Positions 35,076 through 43,209 of a stretch of DNA of 64,000 nucleotides are shown here, one piece after another. Position numbers and translations under genes: made by a program. Within the stretch, counting starts at the first letter, position 1. Each line of letters starts with the position of its first letter. The DNA comes from JAJPKK01 sp963824905 (GTDB lineage Bacteria; Pseudomonadota; Alphaproteobacteria; Rhizobiales; Xanthobacteraceae). The stretch is from NCBI GenBank assembly GCA_963824905.1, contig CAWGRH010000007.1:1-64000 (forward strand). Direction: 5' to 3'. The notes beneath the pieces were generated by a model. It worked only from the letters and a program-made list of their open reading frames with translations. It searched no databases and was not told the origin of the DNA.

Positions 35076-36897
35076 AGCCTGCCGGCACCACGATCGCGGG
35101 TAGGCCGCTCGCCGGACTCAGATTGACCGCGAAGCTGCCGCCGGCACTGCGCCAGGTGTCGAGGTCGGATTTGAGGCTGGGCTCTCCCGGCACCAGATCG
35201 GGATCGGACATCTTGGTCCCGGCCTTGAGCACGCGCGGCTCGACGCGGGGTTCGTACACCGCGACGACCCGGCTCGGGTAGACGACCGGCGCCGGAATCG
35301 TGGTGTAGACATAGACGAGGGCATCGAGATTGTTGTCCGCCATCACCTTGTAGACGATGCGCTGCAGGTTGGTGATGCGCAGCGTGTGGGTGGCCGCGTC
35401 CGGCGTGTCGAGCGTTTCCGCCTTGGCGCCGAGCGCCAATTGCAGCCAATCGCTCTCGCCGGCAAAAGATCTCGTCTTGTACAGATCCTCGACACCGCGG
35501 AATTTTTTGTCGCCGCGCTCCTTGAAATAGAGATCGAGCGCGTACCTCGCTTCGATGCGCGGGTTCTGGGACGCGAGCATGCGCAGATTGACCCCGCGCG
35601 CGCCGCCAGGCAGCAGCTTCGGATCGGCAGCCATCGCCGCCAGGTGGTCGATCGGCTTTGCTCCGGCGGGAATTGCGGACGGGAACGTCCGCGTGAAGAA
35701 GCTCGGCTCATAGGCCGTCATGATCTCGGCGATGGCGCCACTGAAATCGACGGGATCGACGAGGGTCGCGCCGAGGCTCTTCATGTCGGCGAGCGCCTCG
35801 TTGGCGATGCGAATATTTTCGCGGTCCGCGATCGACGCCTCGATCATGAAGTCACGCACCACACCGAGCCGCTTGCCGGCGAGCGAATGGCGGCCGGCGT
35901 GATTCGAATAGGCGACCGGCGCCCTCCCATGCGCGACCGCCGTGATGAAGTCGCGCGGATCATCGCCGGCGAGGACTTCGAGCATGACCGCGGTGTCCTC
36001 GACGCTGCGGCACATCGGGCCGCCACGGTCGCGCGAGAACGTGAGCGGCACGATGCCGGCGCGGCTCACCAGTCCTTGGGTTGCGACGATCCCGACCATC
36101 GCGTTGAGCGACGACGGATAGCGCACCGACCCCGAGGTATCGGTGCCCAGCGCACAGATCGCAAGGTTCGCTGCGACCGCCGCCGCCGATCCGGCGCTGG
36201 AGCCTCCGGTGATGCGCTTGGTGTCGTAAGGGTTGCAGGTCTGACCGCCGAGCGTGCTGCGGCCGATGCCGGCCGGCGCGTATTCGTCCAGATTGGTCTT
36301 GCCGAGGATGATCGCGCCGGCCGCACGGAGCTTTGCCACCATGGTGGCATCCTTCGGCGGCTTGTCGTCGGCGTAGTCGGCGATGGCACCCGCGGTCGTG
36401 CGCATGTCCATCGTATCGTAATTGTCCTTCACCGCGATCGGGATGCCGTGCAGCGGCCCGACGAAATTTCCGGTCCGGGCAAAATATGCGTCCTGCGCGC
36501 GCGCCGTTTCGAGCGCGTCGAGCATCTTCGGATCGTTGTCGGCAGGATCGGTCTTCGAGCGCTTGCCGCGGATGTTGAGTGTCGTGTAGGCGTTCACCTG
36601 GCCGGCGTTCTCGATCGGAGTTATTTCGCCGAACATGAGGCCGGTGGCGGGGTCCACCTCGCCTTTGACGCAGGTGCCGTTATAGGCCTCGATCCGCTTG
36701 AGGTAGAGTTGGACGAGCTGCTCTGCGGTGATCTCTTTGGCACGGATCGCACGCTGCACGTCGGCAATCGACGCCTCCTCGAGGTGGAACCTGGGCGCAG
36801 AGACGGCTTTTGTCATCGGCACGAAGTGCGCCGCGGTCAGCACGGTTGCGCCGATGCCGAGCATGCAGAATTTCGAGCGTAGGCTTCGCGGATGCAT
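34861..36897 (-). CDS. Exported amidase, amidase-signature family (678 aa)
   Basis: A GGGAGGGAG site precedes the ATG. An N-terminal hydrophobic segment (FCMLGIGATVLTAAHFV) suggests export. The amidase-signature core is complete: Lys157 in PIAVKDNYDTMDMRT, the cis-Ser pair in TGGSSAGSAAAVA (Ser233/234) and the nucleophile Ser257 in GTDTSGSVRYPSS. Such Ser-cis-Ser-Lys enzymes hydrolyse amides, from small nitrile-derived amides to peptides. The length of 678 is above the usual 450-500 because of the signal and an enlarged C-terminal part. Monocistronic, and its 3' end is overlapped by the DLH-like frame. Confidence 0.85.
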   Translation of the reverse strand: MHPRSLRSKFCMLGIGATVLTAAHFVPMTKAVSAPRFHLEEASIADVQRAIRAKEITAEQLVQLYLKRIEAYNGTCVKGEVDPATGLMFGEITPIENAGQVNAYTTLNIRGKRSKTDPADNDPKMLDALETARAQDAYFARTGNFVGPLHGIPIAVKDNYDTMDMRTTAGAIADYADDKPPKDATMVAKLRAAGAIILGKTNLDEYAPAGIGRSTLGGQTCNPYDTKRITGGSSAGSAAAVAANLAICALGTDTSGSVRYPSSLNAMVGIVATQGLVSRAGIVPLTFSRDRGGPMCRSVEDTAVMLEVLAGDDPRDFITAVAHGRAPVAYSNHAGRHSLAGKRLGVVRDFMIEASIADRENIRIANEALADMKSLGATLVDPVDFSGAIAEIMTAYEPSFFTRTFPSAIPAGAKPIDHLAAMAADPKLLPGGARGVNLRMLASQNPRIEARYALDLYFKERGDKKFRGVEDLYKTRSFAGESDWLQLALGAKAETLDTPDAATHTLRITNLQRIVYKVMADNNLDALVYVYTTIPAPVVYPSRVVAVYEPRVEPRVLKAGTKMSDPDLVPGEPSLKSDLDTWRSAGGSFAVNLSPASGLPAIVVPAGFTRVVYDRVPDASDPNGSRLDGPKADQVPVAMEFLGRPFDEAMLFEIASAYEAGTKHRRPPKGFGPLAGEP

Positions 36898-37214
36898 GGC
36901 ACTCCCTCCCAAAACTGAATCGTCTGGACGATACGTTTACAGCACTCTCCAATTCTGCATCCCGTAGGCGCATGGCGCGAACACGCATCGCGCTATCGCG
37001 ACGACAACGGCGCAATAAAGCGATTGCACCGTGCGATCGCTGCTACGGTCCTTCCGGCAGGCTATCGCAGTCCTTGCAAGGAAACGAGGCTAGTGGGGCG
37101 ACCGCTTGTCGCCCCGCATTTTAGGCTAGTTGTATTCAAATCCCTAGCAGTCCAGAATAGTGCCGTGGGGGTCCGAAGTGGGCGAAGGATCTCGCTTCAC
37201 GTCTGAGCCTGCGA
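36898..37214. other. Gap with a possible small RNA
   Basis: About 317 bp between divergent genes with no supported protein frame. It holds a perfect stem GGGGCGAC/GTCGCCCC at 37095-37115 followed by GCATTTT, which on the plus strand looks like an intrinsic terminator with no gene before it. A small RNA from about 36960 to 37120 is possible. Confidence 0.35.
37095..37122 (+). terminator. Terminator-like hairpin without an obvious gene
   Basis: GGGGCGAC (37095-37102) pairs perfectly with GTCGCCCC (37108-37115) around CGCTT, followed by GCATTTT. The nearest plus-strand gene starts at 37215, so it ends no known coding gene. Confidence 0.5.
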
Positions 37215-38366
37215 ATGCCTGAATTCGACGGACGCACTCTGAAGCTTTCCTCCGGTTCCCTTCAGAGCCGATCCGATCGCTTCGGCTATATCAACTCGCT
37301 TCGCGGCATCGCTGCGCTTCTCGTCATCTACCTCCACCTCGCGGATCATTTTCTTCACACCGAGCCCAATCTCGGCGCATTGGACCGCTGGAGCTTCGTC
37401 GCGCTTACCGAAGTCATCGACATCGGCAAAGCCGCGGTCATCGTGTTTTTTGCGATCTCGGGCTACGTCATCCCGTTTTCGTTGATGAAGCGGACGGACC
37501 ATGCGGTGCAGCGCTTCGTCATCGGCCGATTTTTCCGGCTCTACCCGGCCTATTGGCTGTCGCTCTCGGCGGCCCTCGTGGTCTTCGTCGTCGCCGCGCA
37601 CCAGCGCGTCAATGCGCCGGAGGTCGTCGCCAATGTGACGATGCTCCAGCAGTTCTTCGGCATCGATAACGTCCTCGGCATCTACTGGACGCTGCAGATC
37701 GAGCTGATCTTCTACGCCTTGTGCGTCGGGCTGTTCGTCATCGGGCTGCTTCAGAGGACGAAATTCATCTTCTCGACCTCCGTCATTTTCTTGGGTTTCG
37801 CGCTGATCTTGTCTGCGGTGCGCTTCTACAGCGGCATCAAGCTCCCGGTCGTCGTGCCCCTCGCCTTGGCCATCATGTTCTGGGGGATGATCCGGCGCCA
37901 GGCGGATGACGGAGAAGCCCTCGCCGCCAAGGCGGATGTGGCGCTCCTGGTCGTCTTCGCCATCGTGATCCCACTCGTCTCGTTCCTCGCTTACAACAGG
38001 GACTATGGATACAACGAGACGTGGTACCGCTACACGATCAGCTACGGCGCCGCGATCGCATTCTTTGCGCTGTGCTCATCGCGGGCGCGGATCGATTTTG
38101 CCGGAATGCGCTATCTCGGCAGGATCAGCTACTCGGTTTATCTGTTCGGCCCCATTGCCGAGCAGATCGTCCTGTTGAGCCTGCTTCCAAGGCTCGGGAT
38201 GGGGCAAGGCGCCCACTTATACATCGCTGTGACGATGGTTCTCGCCGTGGCCATCGCATCGATCGTCTATCGCTTCGTCGAATCGCCATCGATCGCATTC
38301 GGACGGCGGATGAGCGACAGATTTGTCGGCCGCGCCGGCGCGATCACGCTCCAGCCGAATTCGTAG
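37215..38366 (+). CDS. Acyltransferase family 3 membrane protein (383 aa)
   Basis: OafA/YrhL-like integral membrane acyltransferase with about ten helices. Marks: INSLRGIAALLVIYLHLADH with the catalytic His, FAISGYVIPFSLMKR, and RFFRLYPAYWLSLSAAL with the Arg-x-x-Arg-x-x-Pro motif. These enzymes acetylate cell-surface polysaccharides, O-antigen or Nod-factor-like sugars from the cytoplasmic side. There are no glycan genes nearby, so the target is unknown. The ribosome site is weak. The VOC gene follows 36 bp later. Confidence 0.85.
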   Translation: MPEFDGRTLKLSSGSLQSRSDRFGYINSLRGIAALLVIYLHLADHFLHTEPNLGALDRWSFVALTEVIDIGKAAVIVFFAISGYVIPFSLMKRTDHAVQRFVIGRFFRLYPAYWLSLSAALVVFVVAAHQRVNAPEVVANVTMLQQFFGIDNVLGIYWTLQIELIFYALCVGLFVIGLLQRTKFIFSTSVIFLGFALILSAVRFYSGIKLPVVVPLALAIMFWGMIRRQADDGEALAAKADVALLVVFAIVIPLVSFLAYNRDYGYNETWYRYTISYGAAIAFFALCSSRARIDFAGMRYLGRISYSVYLFGPIAEQIVLLSLLPRLGMGQGAHLYIAVTMVLAVAIASIVYRFVESPSIAFGRRMSDRFVGRAGAITLQPNS

Positions 38367-38402
38367 CGCGAGCTCGCGATTGGCCGCTGTGCGCAGGATT
38401 TG

Positions 38403-38792
38403 ATGAAGCGCACGTGGACGATCATCGGCGTCGCTGACGTGCCCCGGAGCTTCGATTGGTACCAGTCGCTGCTCGGCCTGCCGCCCACGGCGCCTGCCCA
38501 CGACGACTTCGGGCAAATCGTCGACACGGATGGAACGGTCCTGCTCTGTCTTCACGAATGGGGCGCCCACGAGCATCCCTCGTTGACCAGTCCCAATGGC
38601 GCCACGCCCGGCAACGGGCTCTTGTTGTTCTTCCGCGTCGACAATTTCGACGTCGCTCTGCCACGGGCCCGCGCGCTCGTCCGCGACCTGGACGAAGAGC
38701 CGCACGTGAATCCCAATACGGGAACCCGGGAGTTCTCGCTTCGCGATCCTGACGGATATTACGTCACGATCAGTGCGCTCGATCAGGCCTGA
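38403..38792 (+). CDS. VOC superfamily (glyoxalase/bleomycin-resistance) protein (129 aa)
   Basis: Two beta-alpha-beta-beta-beta modules of the vicinal-oxygen-chelate fold: IIGVADVPRSFDWYQSLLG at the start of the first, LLLFFRVDNFDVALPRAR at the second, and EFSLRDPDGYYVTISALD at the end with the metal-ligand Glu. Likely a small metal-dependent or ligand-binding protein; dioxygenase, glyoxalase and drug-binding roles cannot be separated. It ends 4 bp before the convergent DUF1194 gene. Confidence 0.8.
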   Translation: MKRTWTIIGVADVPRSFDWYQSLLGLPPTAPAHDDFGQIVDTDGTVLLCLHEWGAHEHPSLTSPNGATPGNGLLLFFRVDNFDVALPRARALVRDLDEEPHVNPNTGTREFSLRDPDGYYVTISALDQA

Positions 38793-38796
38793 GCGC

Positions 38797-39663
38797 TCAC
38801 CGAAAGTCTATACCGCCGCCACCCCAGCGTTCCTGCCACATGCGCTCGCCGATGAGGCAGGAGATGCGCGGCGTCGAGCTTGCGGCGGGGACGACGCGCA
38901 CCGGCGGCTCGCGGCCGGCGATTTCGAGCACCAGCTTGGTGCGGGTCGCCTCGCGGAACTGGTCGCGCTCCTTGATCGGGATCATGAAGGCGCCGGGACC
39001 GCCGACCACGCAGTCCTCGTAATAGACGTCGAGATTGTCGATATCCATCGTCGCCGCCGACGGCCGCTTGAGCAGGATCGGCAGGCCGTTGATGGTGATG
39101 CCGCGCTCGAGCACCTCGTCGCGCACGAGGGTGACCGGCAGGCCCTGATTGTTGGCGCCGTCGCCCGAGACGTCGATCACCCGGCGCACGCCGCGGAATC
39201 CGCTGCCCTCGAACAGTGGCTGGGCAAAGCGCAGCGCGCCCGAGATCGAGGTGCGGTAGGCCCGGCGATACGGCGCCTGCGCGATCTCGTCGGCGAAGGC
39301 CCGAGCGGAGGCCGGCCCGTCGATGAGCCGCCACGGCACAACGATCTTCTGGTCGCCCGCGCCCGCCCATTCGAAATAGGTGATCGCGATCTTGCCGTGC
39401 ATGCCCTGACGAAGAGCGTCGAGGAATTCCCGGGAGGTGAGCCCGGTGATGTAGCCCTCGCGCTGGAGCACCTGCTCGTCGGGGTCCATGGAGTAGGAGA
39501 CGTCAACCGCGATCACCAGCTCTACGTCGACATTGGTCTCAACGGCACGGGCCGGCGGCCGTCCCTGCGCTCCGGCATCGGCTACCCACGGGGCATCCGC
39601 CCCACCGACGAGCATTGTTCCAGCCACTGCAATGGCCGCGGCCGCCAATCTCGCTCTACGCAT
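38797..39663 (-). CDS. Exported DUF1194 (VWA-like) protein (288 aa)
   Basis: An AGGAG site precedes the ATG, and a signal peptide follows (RLAAAAIAVAGTMLVGGA). The mature part begins with VDVELVIAVDVSYSMDPDEQ, a MIDAS-like Asp-x-Ser-x-Ser metal site of von Willebrand factor A folds, and continues with ITYFEWAGAGDQKIVVPW and VIDVSGDGANNQG. DUF1194 proteins are common in Hyphomicrobiales, exported, without known function. Downstream of the ribBA-like gene on the same strand (105 bp gap). Confidence 0.88.
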   Translation of the reverse strand: MRRARLAAAAIAVAGTMLVGGADAPWVADAGAQGRPPARAVETNVDVELVIAVDVSYSMDPDEQVLQREGYITGLTSREFLDALRQGMHGKIAITYFEWAGAGDQKIVVPWRLIDGPASARAFADEIAQAPYRRAYRTSISGALRFAQPLFEGSGFRGVRRVIDVSGDGANNQGLPVTLVRDEVLERGITINGLPILLKRPSAATMDIDNLDVYYEDCVVGGPGAFMIPIKERDQFREATRTKLVLEIAGREPPVRVVPAASSTPRISCLIGERMWQERWGGGGIDFR

Positions 39664-39768
39664 CGCCGTCTCCTTTTGGGCCCACCATCGTTGCACGCCG
39701 CGCCGCACAAGAAAAGGCGACGGCGCGGGGACGAAAGCCGGCCGGGGACGAAACGAAGGCGGCGAGAT

Positions 39769-40860
39769 TCAGACGACCGGCTCGCTCGCGACGATCTCGA
39801 TGCCGAACCCACCGAGCCCGATATAACGGTGCTCGGCCGAGCTCAGGAGCCGGATCGAGGAGATGCCGAGGTCGCGCAGAATCTGGGCACCGAGACCGAT
39901 TTCGCGCCACTCACGCTGGCGTGCCGCCTCCGAGCCGGTGCCGTCCTGCGGTAGCGCGGATATCGGCACGCCGGCCGAGCCGTCGCGCAGGATGACGAGG
40001 ACACCGCGGCCGTCGCGGTGGAATCGACGCAACGCTCCGTGGATCGAAACCGCGCCGCCGAAGATGTCGCGCAGCAGGTCGGCCCGGTGGAGCCTCGTCG
40101 GCACGTCGCGGCCATCATCGATCCGGCCGTACACCAGCGCGACGTGATAGACCTTGTCGAACGGCGTGACGTAGGCATAGCCCTTGAGCGTGCCGATCTC
40201 GGTCGGTACCGAGAACTCGCTCACCCGCTCGACAAGCTTCTCTCGCGTCTGCCGGTAGGCAATGAGATCGGCGATGGTGATGCGCTTGAGGCCGTTGGCC
40301 TCGGCGAAGCGCGCGACCGCGGCGCCGCGCATCACCGTGCCGTCGTCGTTCATGAGCTCGGCGAGCACCCCGACAGGCGCGAGGCCGGCGAGCCGGCACA
40401 GGTCGATGCAGGCTTCGGTATGGCCCGAGCGCATCAGCACGCCCCCTTCCTTCGCCACCAGCGGGAAGACGTGGCCGGGGCGCACGAAATCGGCGGCGCC
40501 ATAGTTGCCATTGGCGAGCGCGCGCACTGTATTGGCGCGCTCCTCCGCGGAGATGCCGGTGGTCAGCCCGTGGCGGGCATCGACCGTGACGGTGAAGGCG
40601 GTGCCGAGCGGCGCGTCGTTCATCGCGACCATCGGGTCGAGGTGAAGGCGCCTCGCCTCCTCGACCGAGAGCGGCGCGCAGACGATGCCGGAGGTGTGCC
40701 GGATGATGAAGGCCATCTTCTCAGGCGTGCACAGCGATGCCGCAACGAAGAGATCGCCCTCGTTCTCGCGGTCGTCGTCGTCGGCGACCACGACGATCTC
40801 GCCGCGCGCGAATGCGGCGACGATAGCCTCGACGCGCAACTGGGATTCACGATCGATCAT
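39769..40860 (-). CDS. ribB: 3,4-dihydroxy-2-butanone 4-phosphate synthase with degenerate GTP-cyclohydrolase II domain (363 aa)
   Basis: The N-terminal ~200 residues are a complete RibB: VVADDDDRENEGDLFVAA (metal and substrate site), RPGHVFPLVAKEGGVLMRSG, and EACIDLCRLAGLAPVGVLAE. It makes the four-carbon unit of riboflavin from ribulose 5-phosphate. The C-terminal half aligns with RibA by fold (PTEIGTLKGYAYVTPFDKVY, then TRLHRADLLRDIFGG), but the three zinc-binding Cys of GTP cyclohydrolase II are absent, so that half is probably inactive, as in many alphaproteobacterial RibBA-like proteins. It lies 33 bp after aroC in one operon; there is no room for an FMN riboswitch. Confidence 0.9.
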   Translation of the reverse strand: MIDRESQLRVEAIVAAFARGEIVVVADDDDRENEGDLFVAASLCTPEKMAFIIRHTSGIVCAPLSVEEARRLHLDPMVAMNDAPLGTAFTVTVDARHGLTTGISAEERANTVRALANGNYGAADFVRPGHVFPLVAKEGGVLMRSGHTEACIDLCRLAGLAPVGVLAELMNDDGTVMRGAAVARFAEANGLKRITIADLIAYRQTREKLVERVSEFSVPTEIGTLKGYAYVTPFDKVYHVALVYGRIDDGRDVPTRLHRADLLRDIFGGAVSIHGALRRFHRDGRGVLVILRDGSAGVPISALPQDGTGSEAARQREWREIGLGAQILRDLGISSIRLLSSAEHRYIGLGGFGIEIVASEPVV

Positions 40861-40893
40861 TGCAGATGTTCCTTGCCCGCGGAGACCGCGCGG

Positions 40894-42015
40894 CTATTCG
40901 GGCCGGCGCTGCGGCCAGGGCGGCGTCGTGCCGACCTGGCCCCGATGGCGCAGATAGTGATCGGCGAGCACGCAAGCCAGCATCGCCTCGCCGACAGGGA
41001 CCGCCCGGATGCCGACGCAGGGGTCGTGGCGGCCTTTGGTCGCGATCTCGGCGTCGCGGCCGTAACGGTCGACCGTCGCGCGCGGAGTGAGTATCGACGA
41101 CGTCGGCTTGACGGCGAAGCGGGCGACGATCGGCTGGCCGGTCGAGATGCCGCCGAGTATTCCGCCGGCCTGATTGGACAGGAAACGCGGCCGGCCGTCG
41201 TTACCCATCCGCATCTCGTCGGCGTTCTCCTCGCCGGACAAGGTCGCGGCGGAAAAGCCGGCGCCGATCTCGACGCCCTTGACCGCATTGATCCCCATCA
41301 GCGCCGCCGCGATGTCGCTATCGAGCTTGCCGTAGACCGGCGCGCCGAGCCCGACCGGCACGCCGTCCGCCACCACCTCGATCACCGCGCCGATCGAGGA
41401 GCCTTCCTTGCGGACGCCGTCGAGGTAATCCTCGAAGAAGGCAGCCTTTTCGGCATCGGGGCAGAAGAACGGGTTGCGCGAAACCTCGTCCCAATCCCAC
41501 CGGCTGCGGTCGATCGCATGGGGCCCCATCTGGACCAGGGCGGCGCGCACGGTGACGCCCGGGATCACCTTGCGCGCCACCGCGCCCGCCGCGACGCGCG
41601 CCGCGGTCTCACGCGCCGACGACCGCCCGCCGCCGCGATAGTCGCGCAGGCCGTATTTGGCGTCGTAGACGTAGTCGGCATGGCCGGGGCGGTAGAGATC
41701 GCGGATGTCCGAATAATCCTTGGAGCGCTGGTCGACATTCTCGATAAGGAGCGCGATCGGCGTGCCGGTGGTCACCTGCTCGCCGATGCGTTCATCGGTG
41801 AAGACGCCCGAAAGAATCTTCACCTGGTCGGGCTCGCGGCGTTGCGTCGTGAAGCGCGACTGGCCAGGACGCCGGCGGTCGAGCTCGCGCTGAATGTCGG
41901 ATTCGGTCAGCGCCAATCCCGGCGGAGCGCCGTCGACAACGCAGCCGAGCGCCGCACCATGGCTCTCGCCGAAGGTCGTCACTCGAAACAAATGGCCGAA
42001 GCTGTTGTGAGACAT
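40894..42015 (-). CDS. aroC: Chorismate synthase (373 aa)
   Basis: Last step of the shikimate pathway: EPSP to chorismate with reduced FMN. Visible: FGESHGAALGCVVDGAPPG (signature 1), RPGHADYVYDAKYGLRDYRG with GGGRSSARETAARVA (signature 2), and FLSNQAGGILGGISTGQP (signature 3). The frame is open to 42558, but the ATG at 42015 gives the conserved start MSHNSFGHLFRVTTFGESHG. The ribB-like gene follows. Confidence 0.95.
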   Translation of the reverse strand: MSHNSFGHLFRVTTFGESHGAALGCVVDGAPPGLALTESDIQRELDRRRPGQSRFTTQRREPDQVKILSGVFTDERIGEQVTTGTPIALLIENVDQRSKDYSDIRDLYRPGHADYVYDAKYGLRDYRGGGRSSARETAARVAAGAVARKVIPGVTVRAALVQMGPHAIDRSRWDWDEVSRNPFFCPDAEKAAFFEDYLDGVRKEGSSIGAVIEVVADGVPVGLGAPVYGKLDSDIAAALMGINAVKGVEIGAGFSAATLSGEENADEMRMGNDGRPRFLSNQAGGILGGISTGQPIVARFAVKPTSSILTPRATVDRYGRDAEIATKGRHDPCVGIRAVPVGEAMLACVLADHYLRHRGQVGTTPPWPQRRPE

Positions 42016-42303
42016 GGGTTTGCGCCTGCGCTTCTGGTTAGCCCGCGTTCGGCCGAGGGTCAAACCGCGATGCGCGAAGATGACGTCACACGCCTTACGC
42101 AGTTGCATGCAAGACGTGGGCGCCTGAACTTTCATGAACGCGCGTTCATCTGAATATTCATTAACCGCATGAAAAATAAGCTGTTTTTCGCAAAATTTCT
42201 TGCAGCCTGAAGGCAATTCGTGTATGCGAAAAAGGTGATCGCGCGGGCTCTCGAAGACAGGTTTCGGGTGCTTGATCAGGCGGTCCACACTGGAGGAAGT
42301 TAC
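42016..42303. promoter_or_regulatory. Divergent AT-rich regulatory region
   Basis: About 290 bp between aroC (minus) and a 10-codon ORF (plus), notably A/T-rich for this genome from 42130 to 42240. It contains a perfect 16-base palindrome (42134-42149), a likely operator. Promoters for both directions should lie here. Confidence 0.4.
42134..42149. promoter_or_regulatory. Perfect palindrome, candidate operator
   Basis: ATGAACGCGCGTTCAT is a perfect 16-base dyad, typical of sites for dimeric helix-turn-helix repressors (TetR-like). It lies 119 bases before the aroC start and 155 bases before the tiny ORF, so it could control either. Confidence 0.45.
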
Positions 42304-42336
42304 ATGGCCAAGAAGCCGAAGAAGACCAAGGGCTGA
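42304..42336 (+). CDS. Ten-residue lysine-rich micropeptide (MAKKPKKTKG)
   Basis: An excellent ribosome site (GGAGGAAG, four bases before the ATG) opens a frame of ten codons, MAKKPKKTKG, then TGA. Six of ten residues are Lys or Pro. A terminator lies 80 bases downstream, so the unit has a start site, a frame and an end. It may be a genuine short basic peptide (RNA-binding or antimicrobial-like), or the translated part of a small regulatory RNA. I know no named homologue. Confidence 0.45.
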   Translation: MAKKPKKTKG

Positions 42337-42418
42337 TTGCCGAGATCGGCGGCCTCTCACGCAACAGGGGGCGAGATCAATTCGGCGGCGAGCGCTTCCG
42401 GCGTTTGCCCAACAGAGT

Positions 42419-42447
42419 AAAGGGGTCGGCCCTTGGCCGGCCCTTTT
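42419..42447 (+). terminator. Intrinsic terminator after the micropeptide ORF
   Basis: AAAGGGGTCGGCC (42419-42431) pairs with GGCCGGCCCTTT (42435-42446) around CTT, with one small bulge, and ends in a T run. It closes the short plus-strand unit that begins before 42304 and may also serve the convergent phosphatase gene. Confidence 0.65.
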
Positions 42448-42558
42448 GCTTTGCGGCGACTCTCGTGTGGCAGCGATCATGAATTGCGCCAACTCTGATT
42501 TGCGGCGTTGATTTGCGGCCTCGGTGGGCCTCGTTGCTTTGCGGACCGGCCGGCGCAC

Positions 42559-43209
42559 TCATCCATAGCGATTGACCGATCCCGGCATGAACTCGTAGAC
42601 GACGCCCTGGCCGATGTCGCCGAGCGGCGCTTCAGCGGGCGTCTTGACCCCGTACAGCACGAGAAAGGCGCGGGCGACCCCACCATGGGCGGTGACGACC
42701 GCATCGCCGCAGCCGCTGTCGTGCCATTCGCGCACGCGCACCAGGAGCTGGGCATAGCTTTCGCCACCCGGCGGCTGAAAATTCCACTTGTCGCGATCGC
42801 GTTTGGCGAGAACCGAGCGATCCCGGTCCCTCACCTCCTTGTAGGTCAAGCCCTCCCAGCTTCCGAACGACAGTTCGGCAAGGCGGGGATCGATGGCGTA
42901 GCCCTCCTGCGGCATCCCGAGCCCGACGCGAAGAATATCCATGGTTTCGCGCGCCCGCGACAGCGGGCTCGAGGTGAAGGCAAAATGCTGCGGACTGGTG
43001 CCGCTCGCAGCGAACAACTTGCCCAGCAGCTCGCCGCATTGGGCCGCCTGTCGCCGTCCGAGCGCATTGAGCGGAACGTCGCGGAGCCCCTGCAGCCGGC
43101 GCGCGGCGTTCCAGTCGGTTTCGCCGTGCCTGATGAAGAAGAGCCGTCGCGCTGGCGGTTCCGCACGCGCCGCGGGATCAGTCTCGGCCGACGGTGAGGT
43201 CGGGCGCAT
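42559..43209 (-). CDS. Histidine phosphatase family protein (216 aa)
   Basis: Phosphoglycerate-mutase-like phosphatase. RRLFFIRHGETDWNAARR (Arg-His-Gly-Glu at 27-30) holds the phosphorylated His; a catalytic His lies in VVTAHGGVARAFLV; and SSPLSRARETMDI is the second signature. It removes phosphate from sugars, small metabolites or proteins. It overlaps the 3' end of fabI by 32 bases on the same strand, so the two are co-transcribed; this pairing is familiar from related genomes. Confidence 0.88.
   Translation of the reverse strand: MRPTSPSAETDPAARAEPPARRLFFIRHGETDWNAARRLQGLRDVPLNALGRRQAAQCGELLGKLFAASGTSPQHFAFTSSPLSRARETMDILRVGLGMPQEGYAIDPRLAELSFGSWEGLTYKEVRDRDRSVLAKRDRDKWNFQPPGGESYAQLLVRVREWHDSGCGDAVVTAHGGVARAFLVLYGVKTPAEAPLGDIGQGVVYEFMPGSVNRYG

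Noticed and set aside
40861..40893. FMN riboswitch before the ribB-like gene
   Set aside because: Only 33 bp separate it from aroC, too short for the element.
39769..42153. Long plus-strand frames opposite ribB-like and aroC
   Set aside because: Shadow frames of two well-known enzymes.
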